Of a DNA stretch of 64,000 bases, positions 43,893 through 52,971 are shown in pieces. The DNA comes from an uncultured Cellvibrio sp. (GTDB taxonomy: Bacteria > Pseudomonadota > Gammaproteobacteria > Pseudomonadales > Cellvibrionaceae). Every line of letters begins with the position of its first letter. Position 1 is the first letter of the stretch. The position numbers and the translations under genes were made by a program. The stretch spans positions 5,001-69,000 of the forward strand of contig CALFXJ010000055.1 of assembly GCA_937958105.1 (NCBI GenBank), in the 5' to 3' direction. The notes under the pieces are model-generated. The model was not told the origin of the DNA and did not search any database. It saw only the letters and a list, made by a program, of their open reading frames with translations.

Positions 43893-45683
43893 TCAACCGC
43901 CGGGGGTTGCCGACGAACCGGCCAACCCTTTGATGCGATCTTCCATGGGCGGCACTTCGTTGCGATCAATGCGTACATCGAGCAAGGTGGGTCCCGTCTT
44001 AGCAAAGAGTGCATCCCAATCCAGAGATTCCAATTGTCGTGGTTGCTCGATAATCATCCCGTCTATGCCCATGGCGGCGGCCATGGCCGCGTAGTTCACG
44101 TCGTTCAACTGCCAGCCGATTGATTCCTGCTGACCGAGGAGCTGGCCATGCATCACCATCCCCATCGCCGCATCGTTCAAGACGATAAAAACCACCGGGA
44201 GCTTCTGCTGAGCGGCTACGGTAATTTCCTGCCCGCTCATCAGGTATGAACCATCACCAAGGATGCACAGCGTCGGCGCGTCAGGCCGTGCGACCGCAGA
44301 GCCGATCGCCGCCCCGATAGACCAGGTCATGGACCCATAGCCCATGGCCACCCGATACAGGCCTTCACAGTTACTGCGCATCAGGTAGTGGGTAGCCCAC
44401 GACCAGCCGTTGCCTGCATCGACGAAGATCCGTGTTTTGTCGGGCAAGGCACGGGAGAGATAACTCATCAAACGTTGCGGCTTCACCGGTGCGTCCTCGG
44501 ACAGGCACTTTTCGGACTCGCGCAGCTTGGCATAACCCCCGTATAGATTCTTGTGGCTGCGACCGCCAGGAGCACGCCACTCGCGCCCCCATTGCTTTGC
44601 CGCATAGGCCTGCACCAGCACCTGATCAAACACCTTGTCGACCCGACCCAGCACATGCAGGCAGGCCATGGGGGATCGCATGAAGTGTTCCGCACAGGAG
44701 TCTATGTGCACCAGCCGGTTGTTCAACAGCTCCGCCTGCCAGCCGCTGGTATCTAGCTCTTCCAAGGCACAGCCTACCGCCAGGATTAATTCAGCCTGCG
44801 GATTCTGCAGCAGCCGCCGGGCGCTCTCGTGGCCGGCAAAACCATAGACTCCACGGTAGAGTGGATGGGTTTCATCCACCCAGGTTTTACCCGTCGGGGC
44901 CACTACAAAAGGAGTGTTAGTCAGCTCAACAAATTCCATCAGCTGCCGCGCCGCCCGCCCGGCACCGGCGCCGATATACAGCACCATGCTGTCGACCTGA
45001 GCCAGGCGGGCGCAAAGCCGGTCAATGGCCAGCTCGTCCACAATCGCATAATCCGGCACCAGTAATTCATGCTGTACCCGCGTCCGCTCAACCGGTGCAC
45101 GCAGCACATCGGAAGGGATACTAAGGTGAACCGGACCACGCGTGTCCTGGTGCGCGCTCATCAGGGCGGAGACCAGCTTCGTCTCCAGCTGCTCTGGATG
45201 TGATACCAGACTATTGAAGCGGGTGATGTAGCGAAACATCCCCACTGTATCCACCGCGGTGCAACTGGATTCCTGCAGTGCTCCCCGACCGAATTTAGGC
45301 AGGGGCGTCTGGGCAGTAATCACCAGCATGGGGATTTCTTCTACATAGGCCGAGGCAACACCGGTAATCAGGTTGGTCGCCCCCGGGCCGGTCGTGCTGC
45401 ACACCGCTCCCATCCTGCCGGTTTCGCGGTAGTAACCATCCGCCATGAACGCGGCACCACTTTCGTGACGTGCGACGACGAGGCGCGGCCCGCCTTCGCG
45501 CTCGGCCAGCGCAAGCGCATTGAGCAACGGCTCAATGGCACCGCCCGGTACACCGAATACGGTATCTACACCCCGCCACTGCAGATAATTCACGATCAAG
45601 TCAGCGCCGGTAGGAAGCGGGGATGCAGCTAAGGATTCAGTTTCAGAAGGAGGGACGGATAGGTTTTTGGCGACCTGTAACAT
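43893..45683 (-). CDS. TPP-dependent enzyme of the acetolactate synthase family
   Basis: 596 residues from the ATG at 45683 (AAGG upstream; the frame is open to 45767). The N-terminal PYR domain has VFGVPGGAIEPLLNALA and catalytic glutamate E74 in VARHESGAAFMADGYYRETG; a central domain contains MVLYIGAGAGRAARQL; the C-terminal PP domain has the TPP site LGDGSYLMSGQEITVAA with LNDAAMGMVMHGQ. It is a distant paralogue of IlvI in this window and has no small subunit beside it. It lacks the usual herbicide-sensitive AHAS motifs, so the substrate is unknown: acetolactate, glyoxylate, sulfo- or phosphonopyruvate decarboxylation are all possible. It is 81 bases upstream of the GGDEF-EAL gene, same strand. 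Confidence 0.85.
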   Translation of the reverse strand: MLQVAKNLSVPPSETESLAASPLPTGADLIVNYLQWRGVDTVFGVPGGAIEPLLNALALAEREGGPRLVVARHESGAAFMADGYYRETGRMGAVCSTTGPGATNLITGVASAYVEEIPMLVITAQTPLPKFGRGALQESSCTAVDTVGMFRYITRFNSLVSHPEQLETKLVSALMSAHQDTRGPVHLSIPSDVLRAPVERTRVQHELLVPDYAIVDELAIDRLCARLAQVDSMVLYIGAGAGRAARQLMEFVELTNTPFVVAPTGKTWVDETHPLYRGVYGFAGHESARRLLQNPQAELILAVGCALEELDTSGWQAELLNNRLVHIDSCAEHFMRSPMACLHVLGRVDKVFDQVLVQAYAAKQWGREWRAPGGRSHKNLYGGYAKLRESEKCLSEDAPVKPQRLMSYLSRALPDKTRIFVDAGNGWSWATHYLMRSNCEGLYRVAMGYGSMTWSIGAAIGSAVARPDAPTLCILGDGSYLMSGQEITVAAQQKLPVVFIVLNDAAMGMVMHGQLLGQQESIGWQLNDVNYAAMAAAMGIDGMIIEQPRQLESLDWDALFAKTGPTLLDVRIDRNEVPPMEDRIKGLAGSSATPGG

Positions 45684-45957
45684 GTATTTGCGCACCTTGT
45701 TGAGTACGTGATCCGTCACAAGGTTGGGGAGAGTTAGGCGCAATATATCGCAGGATTGATTACCCATCCATATAAAAAATAGCCAATGTGATGTGAATTT
45801 ATTCTAAAAGAGCGAAATCCACCCATCCATACATATAACGTTCAGTTGTTGGCGCCTAAGGCAACAGGCTTACATCCTGTCACAGAAAGCGGGCTGTGGC
45901 GATGAAAAAGAACAATGACCGGACAAGCGTTGCCGCCAGCCCGACGGGAGGAGAACA

Positions 45958-45983
45958 GCTGAAGGACCACTCGATCCTTCAGC
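45958..45983 (-). terminator. Hairpin just after fbp, possible terminator
   Basis: GCTGAAGGA pairs perfectly with TCCTTCAGC across an 8-base loop, 10 bases past the fbp stop. No run of T follows on the minus strand, so it may stabilise the mRNA end or need Rho. Confidence 0.4.
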
Positions 45984-45992
45984 CGAAAGGCG

Positions 45993-46961
45993 TTACTTCA
46001 AATAGCCCAGGCAGGTATCCACTTCGTTGGCGGACCCCAGAATCACTGCCACCCGTTGATGAAGCGCAGCGGGCTGCAGTTCGAGAATCCGCTCCGTTTC
46101 AGTAAATGCCTTGCCACCGGCATTTTCGATCAGAAGTGCCATGGGATTGGCTTCGTAAAGCAGCCGCAGCTTGGCCGGTTGCTGCGGATTGCGACTGTCA
46201 GACGGATAGCTGAAGATGCCGCCGCGCACCAGCACCCGGTGAACATCACCAACCATGGCCGCGTTCCAACGCATATTGAAGTTCTTTTTGCGTGGACCTG
46301 TCTCTCCGGCAATCAGGTCATCCACATAATGTTTGAAGGCAGAGTTCCAGAAGCGCTGGTTGGACAGGTTGATGGCAAATTCCCGCGTGTCCACGGGTAT
46401 CTGCAATGCTTCTTCCGTAAGAACAAACCGCTCCTCCGCCACATCCAGCGTAAAACATCGTGTCCCCCGCCCCACCGAGAGCACCAGCAGCGTCGAGCCG
46501 CCGTAGAGGACATAACCGGCACACAGCTGCTGTGTGCCGGGCTGCAGGAACTGTGATTCATCATCGTGAGCAATGTCCTGGCGCGCTGGCAGCACGGTAA
46601 AAATGGTTCCCACCTGACCGTTGATGTCGATGTTGGAAGAACCATCAAGCGGATCAAAGGCGACGAGATATTTACCTGCAGGATTGCCGGCAACCGGCGT
46701 GTCCTCTTCCTCCGAAGCGATAGCGCAGACCTGGTCGTTGGCCAGCAGCTCATCCTTGAGGATCTGGTTGGCAATCACATCCAGCTTCTTCTGCGTTTCG
46801 CCCTGGATATTTTCTTCCGCTGTTGAACCCAGCACACCCGCTAACGCGCCCTGACGCACCTTGTGCGCAATGGTGCGCGATGCATTGAGCAGCGTGTCGA
46901 TCAGTTCGACCAGATCAGGCGCGGCACCATCACCGCGCAGAACATCACTTACGTCTTGCAT
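45993..46961 (-). CDS. fbp: Fructose-1,6-bisphosphatase, class I
   Basis: Gluconeogenic phosphatase releasing phosphate from fructose 1,6-bisphosphate. Class I signatures: VAFDPLDGSSNIDINGQVGT (Mg-binding Asp/Asp/Gly), ASEEEDTPV, GYVLYGGSTLLVLSVGRG and, near the end, LRLLYEANPMALLIENAGGK. Length 322 is typical. It follows fbaA with a 6-base gap, so the last two carbon steps of gluconeogenesis are coded side by side; tpiA is upstream on the same strand. Confidence 0.96.
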   Translation of the reverse strand: MQDVSDVLRGDGAAPDLVELIDTLLNASRTIAHKVRQGALAGVLGSTAEENIQGETQKKLDVIANQILKDELLANDQVCAIASEEEDTPVAGNPAGKYLVAFDPLDGSSNIDINGQVGTIFTVLPARQDIAHDDESQFLQPGTQQLCAGYVLYGGSTLLVLSVGRGTRCFTLDVAEERFVLTEEALQIPVDTREFAINLSNQRFWNSAFKHYVDDLIAGETGPRKKNFNMRWNAAMVGDVHRVLVRGGIFSYPSDSRNPQQPAKLRLLYEANPMALLIENAGGKAFTETERILELQPAALHQRVAVILGSANEVDTCLGYLK

Positions 46962-46967
46962 GTATCA

Positions 46968-48062
46968 CTACCTGTATTGATTGAGGCAATTAAGGTCCGC
47001 AAAGGATTGCTGCAGACGCTTCACCATCGACTCTTCACTTTTACGCAGCCAGACGCGAGGATCGTAGTATTTCTTGTTGGGTTTATCCTCACCTTCCGGG
47101 TTGCCGATCTGGCTCTGCAGATAGGCGTGTTTCTCTTCGACATATTCTTTCACACCCTGCCAGGTGGCCCATTGGGTATCCGTGTCGATGTTCATCTTCA
47201 CCACGCCGTAGTCAATCGACTCGGCAATGTCGGCCGGGTCTGAACCTGAACCGCCATGGAACACAAAATTGAGGGTGTTGGACGGCACACCAAATTTTTC
47301 GCAGACATAAGCCTGGGAATTCTTGAGAATCTTCGGCGTAAGTTTGACATTACCCGGCTTGTATACACCGTGTACGTTACCGAAGGAGGCGGCGATGGTA
47401 AATTTCGGGCTGATGGCCGACAGTACTTCATACGCATAAGCAACATCTTCCGGCTGTGTGTAGAGCGCGGAGCTGTCGATGCCGGTATTGTCCACGCCGT
47501 CCTCTTCGCCACCAGTGCAACCCAGTTCGATCTCCAGTGTCATCCCCAGTTTGCTCATGCGCTTGAGATATTGCGCGCACAGCTCGACGTTTTCCTCCAG
47601 CGATTCTTCAGACAGATCGATCATGTGCGAGCTGAACAGCGGTTTGCCGGTCTTTGCAAAATGCGCTTCGCTGGCATCCAGCAAACCGTCGATCCACGGC
47701 AGCAGATTTTTAGCAGCGTGATCCGTGTGAAGAATTACCGGTACACCATAAGCACTGGCAACCGCATGGACGTAATGTGCAGCCGCTACGGCGCCCAGAA
47801 TCGAACGCTCATGCCCTTCCACCTTCACGCCCTTACCGAGAAAGAAGGCAGCGCCGCTGTGAGACAGCTGGACGATTACCGGTGAATTTACCAGGCTGGC
47901 AGCTTCAAGCGTGGCATTAATAGAATTGGTACCCACAACATTGACGGCGGGATAAGCAAATTTTCCCCGCTTTGCAAAATCAAACAGGGCCTGCACCTGA
48001 TCACCAGTTGCCACTCCGGGGGCTACTGCATGTACCAGCGTTTTGTTCACGAGTGCGTTCAT
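46968..48062 (-). CDS. fbaA: Fructose-bisphosphate aldolase, class IIA
   Basis: Zinc-dependent aldolase joining DHAP and glyceraldehyde 3-phosphate. Family features: FAYPAVNVVGTNSINATLEA, the zinc ligand region VILHTDHAAKNLLPWIDGLL, SSHMIDLSEES, LEIELGCTGGEEDGVDNT, FVFHGGSGSDPADI and KMNIDTDTQWA. At 364 residues it is of the E. coli FbaA (class IIA) type. It stands between tpiA and fbp on the minus strand. Confidence 0.96.
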   Translation of the reverse strand: MNALVNKTLVHAVAPGVATGDQVQALFDFAKRGKFAYPAVNVVGTNSINATLEAASLVNSPVIVQLSHSGAAFFLGKGVKVEGHERSILGAVAAAHYVHAVASAYGVPVILHTDHAAKNLLPWIDGLLDASEAHFAKTGKPLFSSHMIDLSEESLEENVELCAQYLKRMSKLGMTLEIELGCTGGEEDGVDNTGIDSSALYTQPEDVAYAYEVLSAISPKFTIAASFGNVHGVYKPGNVKLTPKILKNSQAYVCEKFGVPSNTLNFVFHGGSGSDPADIAESIDYGVVKMNIDTDTQWATWQGVKEYVEEKHAYLQSQIGNPEGEDKPNKKYYDPRVWLRKSEESMVKRLQQSFADLNCLNQYR

Positions 48063-48201
48063 ATCATTCTACTCCCGCTTGTTGGTTGATTAACATTCTC
48101 CGAATGATTCGGAACTCATTACTGGTTGCCTCCACCTGGCCATGAAAATAACTTTGCTCTCACCCAAAATTATTTTCCGGACGCAACCGTAAAGAATAAG
48201 G

Positions 48202-48969
48202 TTAAGCCTGCGCTACATTATTTGCCTGCTTACAGATTTCCAGGAAATGATCCGGGTCCAGGCTGGCACCGCCCACCAGAAGTCCGTCAATGTCTTCCTG
48301 ATTCAACAGCTCCCGTGCATTGGTCTTATTCACGCTTCCGCCATAAACAATACGCACACTTTGGGCCACGGTCGGGTTGTACAGTGTCTCAAGCTTGTCG
48401 CGAATGAAGCGGTGAATTTCCTGCACCATGTCCGGCGTCGCCGCCAGGCCGGTGCCGATAGCCCACACAGGTTCATATGCGATGCACAGATCCTTGCCGG
48501 CCAGATCAATATCCAACAGCCCCTCGCTCAATTGAGTAAAGATCACCTCTTTGGCGATGCCTGCTTCCCGCTCCTCTTTGGTTTCACCAATGCAGAGTAC
48601 CGGCAGTAATCCATGATTAAGCGCCAATTGCACTTTGGTGCGACACCCCGGATTATTTTCATTGAACATGGCGCGACGCTCGGAGTGGCCGATCAGGCAC
48701 ACAGCACAGCCCGCTTCCTTGAGCATCTGAGCAGAGGTTTCCCCGGTGTATGCACCGGATTTGAATTTACTGACGTTCTGGCTGCCAATCTGCAGCTCGG
48801 AATACTGCAGAAAGGTCATCATGTCCCGCATGTAGATATAAGGCGGACAAATGACGATCTGGGCCTCAAAGTGTTTACCGATAAACGAGGCCACAGAGGT
48901 ACAGATTAAATCCAGGCCGCCATTGAGCTTCCAGTTGGCGATTACGATGGGCTTACGTTGGTGCGTCAT
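48202..48969 (-). CDS. tpiA: Triosephosphate isomerase
   Basis: Interconverts DHAP and glyceraldehyde 3-phosphate. The catalytic residues are all present: N12/K14 (ANWKLNG), H95 (LIGHSERRA) and E166 (IAYEPVWAIGTG), with loop 7-8 IVYGGSVNKTNA. Length 255 is normal. First gene of the leftward tpiA-fbaA-fbp run. The gap to fbaA is 139 bases, so a second promoter there is possible. About 760 bases lie between tpiA and the divergent gbsR-type gene. Confidence 0.97.
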   Translation of the reverse strand: MTHQRKPIVIANWKLNGGLDLICTSVASFIGKHFEAQIVICPPYIYMRDMMTFLQYSELQIGSQNVSKFKSGAYTGETSAQMLKEAGCAVCLIGHSERRAMFNENNPGCRTKVQLALNHGLLPVLCIGETKEEREAGIAKEVIFTQLSEGLLDIDLAGKDLCIAYEPVWAIGTGLAATPDMVQEIHRFIRDKLETLYNPTVAQSVRIVYGGSVNKTNARELLNQEDIDGLLVGGASLDPDHFLEICKQANNVAQA

Positions 48970-49243
48970 TGTCCACTACTCACTTGTTGGCGTTACTTGT
49001 CTGGTTACTTGCACTTACAGCGATAGATCGATTGAGAAGGCCGGGAAACTCCCGGATTCTGAGGTAAGACCGAAATGCTGATACATCAAAAGAAACTTTC
49101 AGCCACCGATGCGTGCCGGCTTAATACTCTTTTTAGCTGCAGCGATCCGACAAAGCCACCTGCGGAGTGCTGCACATGATGGCGCCAAATAGAAAGTTAC
49201 CGCTCTATTATTCACGTCCCAACTTAATAATCCAGCCCTTAAC

Positions 49244-49265
49244 ACCCTGTTTTTTCAGGGTTTTT
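49244..49265 (+). terminator. Terminator-like hairpin in a gene-free region
   Basis: ACCCTG and CAGGGT flank a TTTTTT loop and are followed by four more T. It reads rightward, though no rightward gene precedes it. Confidence 0.4.
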
Positions 49266-49317
49266 GGGCAAAAAACCAGTGCTGAAAATGCGGTTACACG
49301 CATTTGTTACCATTAAA

Positions 49318-49331
49318 TGTAAACGGTTACA
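49318..49331. promoter_or_regulatory. LacI-family-like operator, site 1
   Basis: TGTAAACGGTTACA is a 14-bp near-palindrome with central CG, the shape bound by LacI/GalR-family repressors. It is about 350 bases upstream of tpiA. No LacI-type gene is in the window. Confidence 0.5.
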
Positions 49332-49541
49332 AATAGAGCAAATAATAACCAAAACGCACTGTTAACACTGTACCAACCGTCAATTGGGGCGTCACATTGC
49401 TCTTTCTGCATTCGTGTTCGCGCTAACATCAATCTTGATTCCACCACCTGAAATAGCCTGCTTTCCTGCCGTCAGATACCTGTTGCCGCCCCCTTCCCCC
49501 ACCGTGACTGCACCTCTGAAACAGTGGGGAAAATTTTTTAA

Positions 49542-49555
49542 TGTTATCGGTTACA
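49542..49555. promoter_or_regulatory. LacI-family-like operator, site 2
   Basis: TGTTATCGGTTACA matches site 1 in 11 of 14 positions, including the shared CGGTTACA half. Two sites 224 bases apart suggest a repressor that loops DNA, or separate control of the two flanking genes. Confidence 0.45.
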
Positions 49556-49670
49556 TTGTTAGAGAAAGCACGCTAGAGGACATTGAAGCCCGGCGAGCGG
49601 CCTGAGTTTTTTGTCAATTTAACCAATCTGGCTGCACCCGCCCGCGTGCGATCAGGAACAAAAACTCAAC

Positions 49671-49684
49671 TTGACGCAGATCAA
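49671..49684. promoter_or_regulatory. FNR/Anr-type site upstream of the cytochrome bd genes
   Basis: TTGACGCAGATCAA differs from TTGAT-N4-ATCAA at one position. It is 46 bases before the GbsR-type ATG. Low-oxygen control by Anr of a bd-type oxidase is known in pseudomonads. Confidence 0.5.
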
Positions 49685-49692
49685 ATCATTCT

Positions 49693-49709
49693 GTAATTTC
49701 AGAAATTAC
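49693..49709. promoter_or_regulatory. Perfect 17-bp palindrome before the GbsR-type gene
   Basis: GTAATTTC-A-GAAATTAC is perfect and ends 20 bases before the regulator ATG, overlapping the expected transcript start. MarR/GbsR proteins bind such dyads; autoregulation is the simplest reading. Confidence 0.6.
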
Positions 49710-49729
49710 TGAAAATTCAGGAATCAGCC

Positions 49730-50287
49730 ATGTCTATTACGCTCACACCAATGATCCAGGCCTGCATCCTTCACTTCGGTGAGATGGGCAGTCGCTGGGG
49801 AATCAATCGTACCGTTGGCCAGATGTATGCCCTGCTGGTTCTCAGCCCTGAACCTCTCTCCGCCGATCACATTGCCGACACACTCGGCTTTTCCCGCTCC
49901 AACGTCAGCATGGGTCTGAAGGAGCTGCAGTCGTGGGAGCTGGTGCGCCTGCAGCACCTGCCCGGCGATCGCAAGGAATATTATTCGGCGCCAGCCGATG
50001 TGTGGGAAATTGCCAAAACGCTGATTGAACAGCGTCGCAAACGGGAAATTGACCCAACTCTTTCAACCCTGCGTGGTCTGCTTATGAACAAGCCTGCCAG
50101 CCCCGACGAGCAATACGCACAGCAACGCATGCAGGAAATGCACGACCTGATCGAGATGCTGACTCTGTGGACGACTGAAATTCAACGGCTCGACAGTGAC
50201 CGCCTGCAGAAGCTGCTTAAACTGGGCAACAGTATTGGCAAGGTATTAGACATGAAGGATAAGTGGCTAAGCACGGCGAAACATTAA
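49730..50287 (+). CDS. GbsR/MarR-family transcriptional regulator
   Basis: 185 residues with a winged helix-turn-helix: WGINRTVGQMYALLVLS, then PLSADHIADTLGFSRSNVSM as helices 2-3 and the wing LQHLPGDRKEYY. The C-terminal half is helical and likely dimerising. The match to GbsR (PF12802-like, COG1510) is good. Ligand unknown. It precedes cioA by 136 bases on the same strand, and its promoter carries a perfect palindrome and an FNR-like site. It is probably the local regulator of the oxidase. Confidence 0.87.
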   Translation: MSITLTPMIQACILHFGEMGSRWGINRTVGQMYALLVLSPEPLSADHIADTLGFSRSNVSMGLKELQSWELVRLQHLPGDRKEYYSAPADVWEIAKTLIEQRRKREIDPTLSTLRGLLMNKPASPDEQYAQQRMQEMHDLIEMLTLWTTEIQRLDSDRLQKLLKLGNSIGKVLDMKDKWLSTAKH

Positions 50288-50423
50288 CCGGCACCAGTTC
50301 CATCTACTGAAAAATGTGCAGATTGCATTAGCCGCGCAAGATCGCTTCAAAAACTCCACGCAGCCTGGAAGCGATCGCACCAGCTGATTTCAGCACAAGC
50401 AGATTTCAAGAGGTACGTTTTAT

Positions 50424-51785
<1,362 letters not shown>

Positions 51786-51812
51786 TTTGCGCTGACATAA
51801 CTGAGGTTTGTT

Positions 51813-52820
51813 ATGAATCTGACAGGTGAAGCTTATTGGTTGCCGGTTATCTTTACCGGTTTGATGGGGCTGGCGCTGCTGATCTACGCCATGCTCGATG
51901 GTTATGATCTGGGCGTGGGAATTTTATTGCCGGCAGATGCAGAGCCGCAGCGTGACACTATGATCGCCTCCATTGGCCCTTTCTGGGATGCAAACGAGAC
52001 TTGGCTGGTTCTGGGTGTTGGGCTGCTGCTGATTGCGTTTCCCAGCGCGCACGGACTGATCCTGTATCACTTTTATCTACCGGTCACTGCGATGCTGGGC
52101 GGCCTCATCATGCGGGGTGTTGCCTTCGATTTTCGGGCTAAAGCTCCGGCCGATCACAAGGAGCTATGGGACAGAATTTTTAAATTTGGCTCACTGCTCG
52201 CCACGCTGGCGCAAGGTTATATGCTGGGAATGTTTGTCATGGGCTTTGAGGAAACACCCGCTGCTTTCGCCTTCGCCGGACTCAGTGCCATCTGCGTCAC
52301 CGCCGGCTACAGTTTTATCGGGGCGGCCTGGCTGGTCATGAAGACTGAAGGAGAACTACAGCAACGCGCCGCTCGTTGGGCGCGGATAAGCATGTGGTTT
52401 ATGGCCTTCGGTATCATCGCCGTGTCTGCTGTCAATCCGCTGATGAACCACAATATCTTTGAGAAATGGTTTGGCAGTCCTTGGACGCTGTTGCTGCTGA
52501 TCATCCCCGCTGTGTGCATCGTCACCTTCATGATGGTGGAACGTTACCTGAGTAAATTTCCTTATGAAGATGATTTTGGCTGCGGTATTCCCTTTATCGG
52601 TGCGGTGATCATCTTTGTCCTGTGTTTCTTTGCCCTTGGTTACAGCTTCTTCCCCTACATTGTGCTGGGGGAGATGGACATCTGGGAGGCAGCCAGCGCG
52701 CCGGCATCGCTCTGGTTTATTTTGTATGGTGTGATGATTGTTCTGCCGGCGATCCTTGCTTATACCGCTTTCTCCTATCGCGTGTTCTGGGGGAAGGCGA
52801 CGGAGCTTCGTTATTATTGA
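51813..52820 (+). CDS. cioB: Cytochrome bd-type quinol oxidase, subunit II (CioB type)
   Basis: Subunit II (CydB family), 335 residues, about eight helices. Family signatures: YAMLDGYDLGVGILLP near the N-terminus, PFWDANETWLVLGVGLLLIA, YHFYLPVTAMLGGLIMRGVA and FDFRAKAP. Downstream of it I see no small cydX-type gene; the next 150 bases contain two REP-like palindromes and then proB converges. The pair with cioA is complete. Confidence 0.93.
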   Translation: MNLTGEAYWLPVIFTGLMGLALLIYAMLDGYDLGVGILLPADAEPQRDTMIASIGPFWDANETWLVLGVGLLLIAFPSAHGLILYHFYLPVTAMLGGLIMRGVAFDFRAKAPADHKELWDRIFKFGSLLATLAQGYMLGMFVMGFEETPAAFAFAGLSAICVTAGYSFIGAAWLVMKTEGELQQRAARWARISMWFMAFGIIAVSAVNPLMNHNIFEKWFGSPWTLLLLIIPAVCIVTFMMVERYLSKFPYEDDFGCGIPFIGAVIIFVLCFFALGYSFFPYIVLGEMDIWEAASAPASLWFILYGVMIVLPAILAYTAFSYRVFWGKATELRYY

Positions 52821-52861
52821 GGTGAGTTTTGGGTGGATTCGGTTGCTGGAGTGGCGGGAGT

Positions 52862-52889
52862 GTCGGATTACGCCGTTGGCTAATCCGAC
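52862..52889. repeat. REP-like palindrome, copy 1
   Basis: Arms GTCGGATTA (52862-52870) and TAATCCGAC (52881-52889) around CGCCGTTGGC. One of four copies in the window; none lies in a gene. Confidence 0.85.
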
Positions 52890-52923
52890 CTACGATGGTG
52901 TAGGCGCGGGATTGGGGGGCGAT

Positions 52924-52951
52924 GTCGGATTACGCCTGCGGCTAATCCGAC
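52924..52951. repeat. REP-like palindrome, copy 2
   Basis: Same arms, with centre CGCCTGCGGC. Head-to-tail with copy 1 between cioB and proB, the two starting 62 bases apart. It also gives a stem that may end both converging transcripts. Confidence 0.85.
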
Positions 52952-52971
52952 CTGCGGTAATACGATACGGA

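Larger units (their letters stand above)
48970..49729. other. Long intergenic regulatory region between tpiA and the GbsR-type gene
   Basis: 760 bases without a supportable gene. It holds a rightward hairpin with T run (49244-49265), two LacI-family-like operators, an FNR/Anr-like site and a palindrome close to the GbsR-type gene, all listed separately. A 73-codon frame at 49384-49605 starting with TTG has no ribosome site and no resemblance to anything, and I do not call it. Confidence 0.6.

Noticed and set aside
45896..46105. A 69-codon frame starting with GTG between the TPP gene and fbp
   Set aside because: No resemblance to anything, low complexity, overlaps the fbp 3' end in antisense by over 110 bases and contains the fbp hairpin.
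49384..49605. A 73-codon frame with TTG start upstream of the GbsR-type gene
   Set aside because: No ribosome site, proline-rich unnatural composition, spans an operator-like site.
52821..52971. Search for a cydX-type small gene after cioB
   Set aside because: No small hydrophobic frame with a ribosome site; the space is filled by REP-like palindromes.
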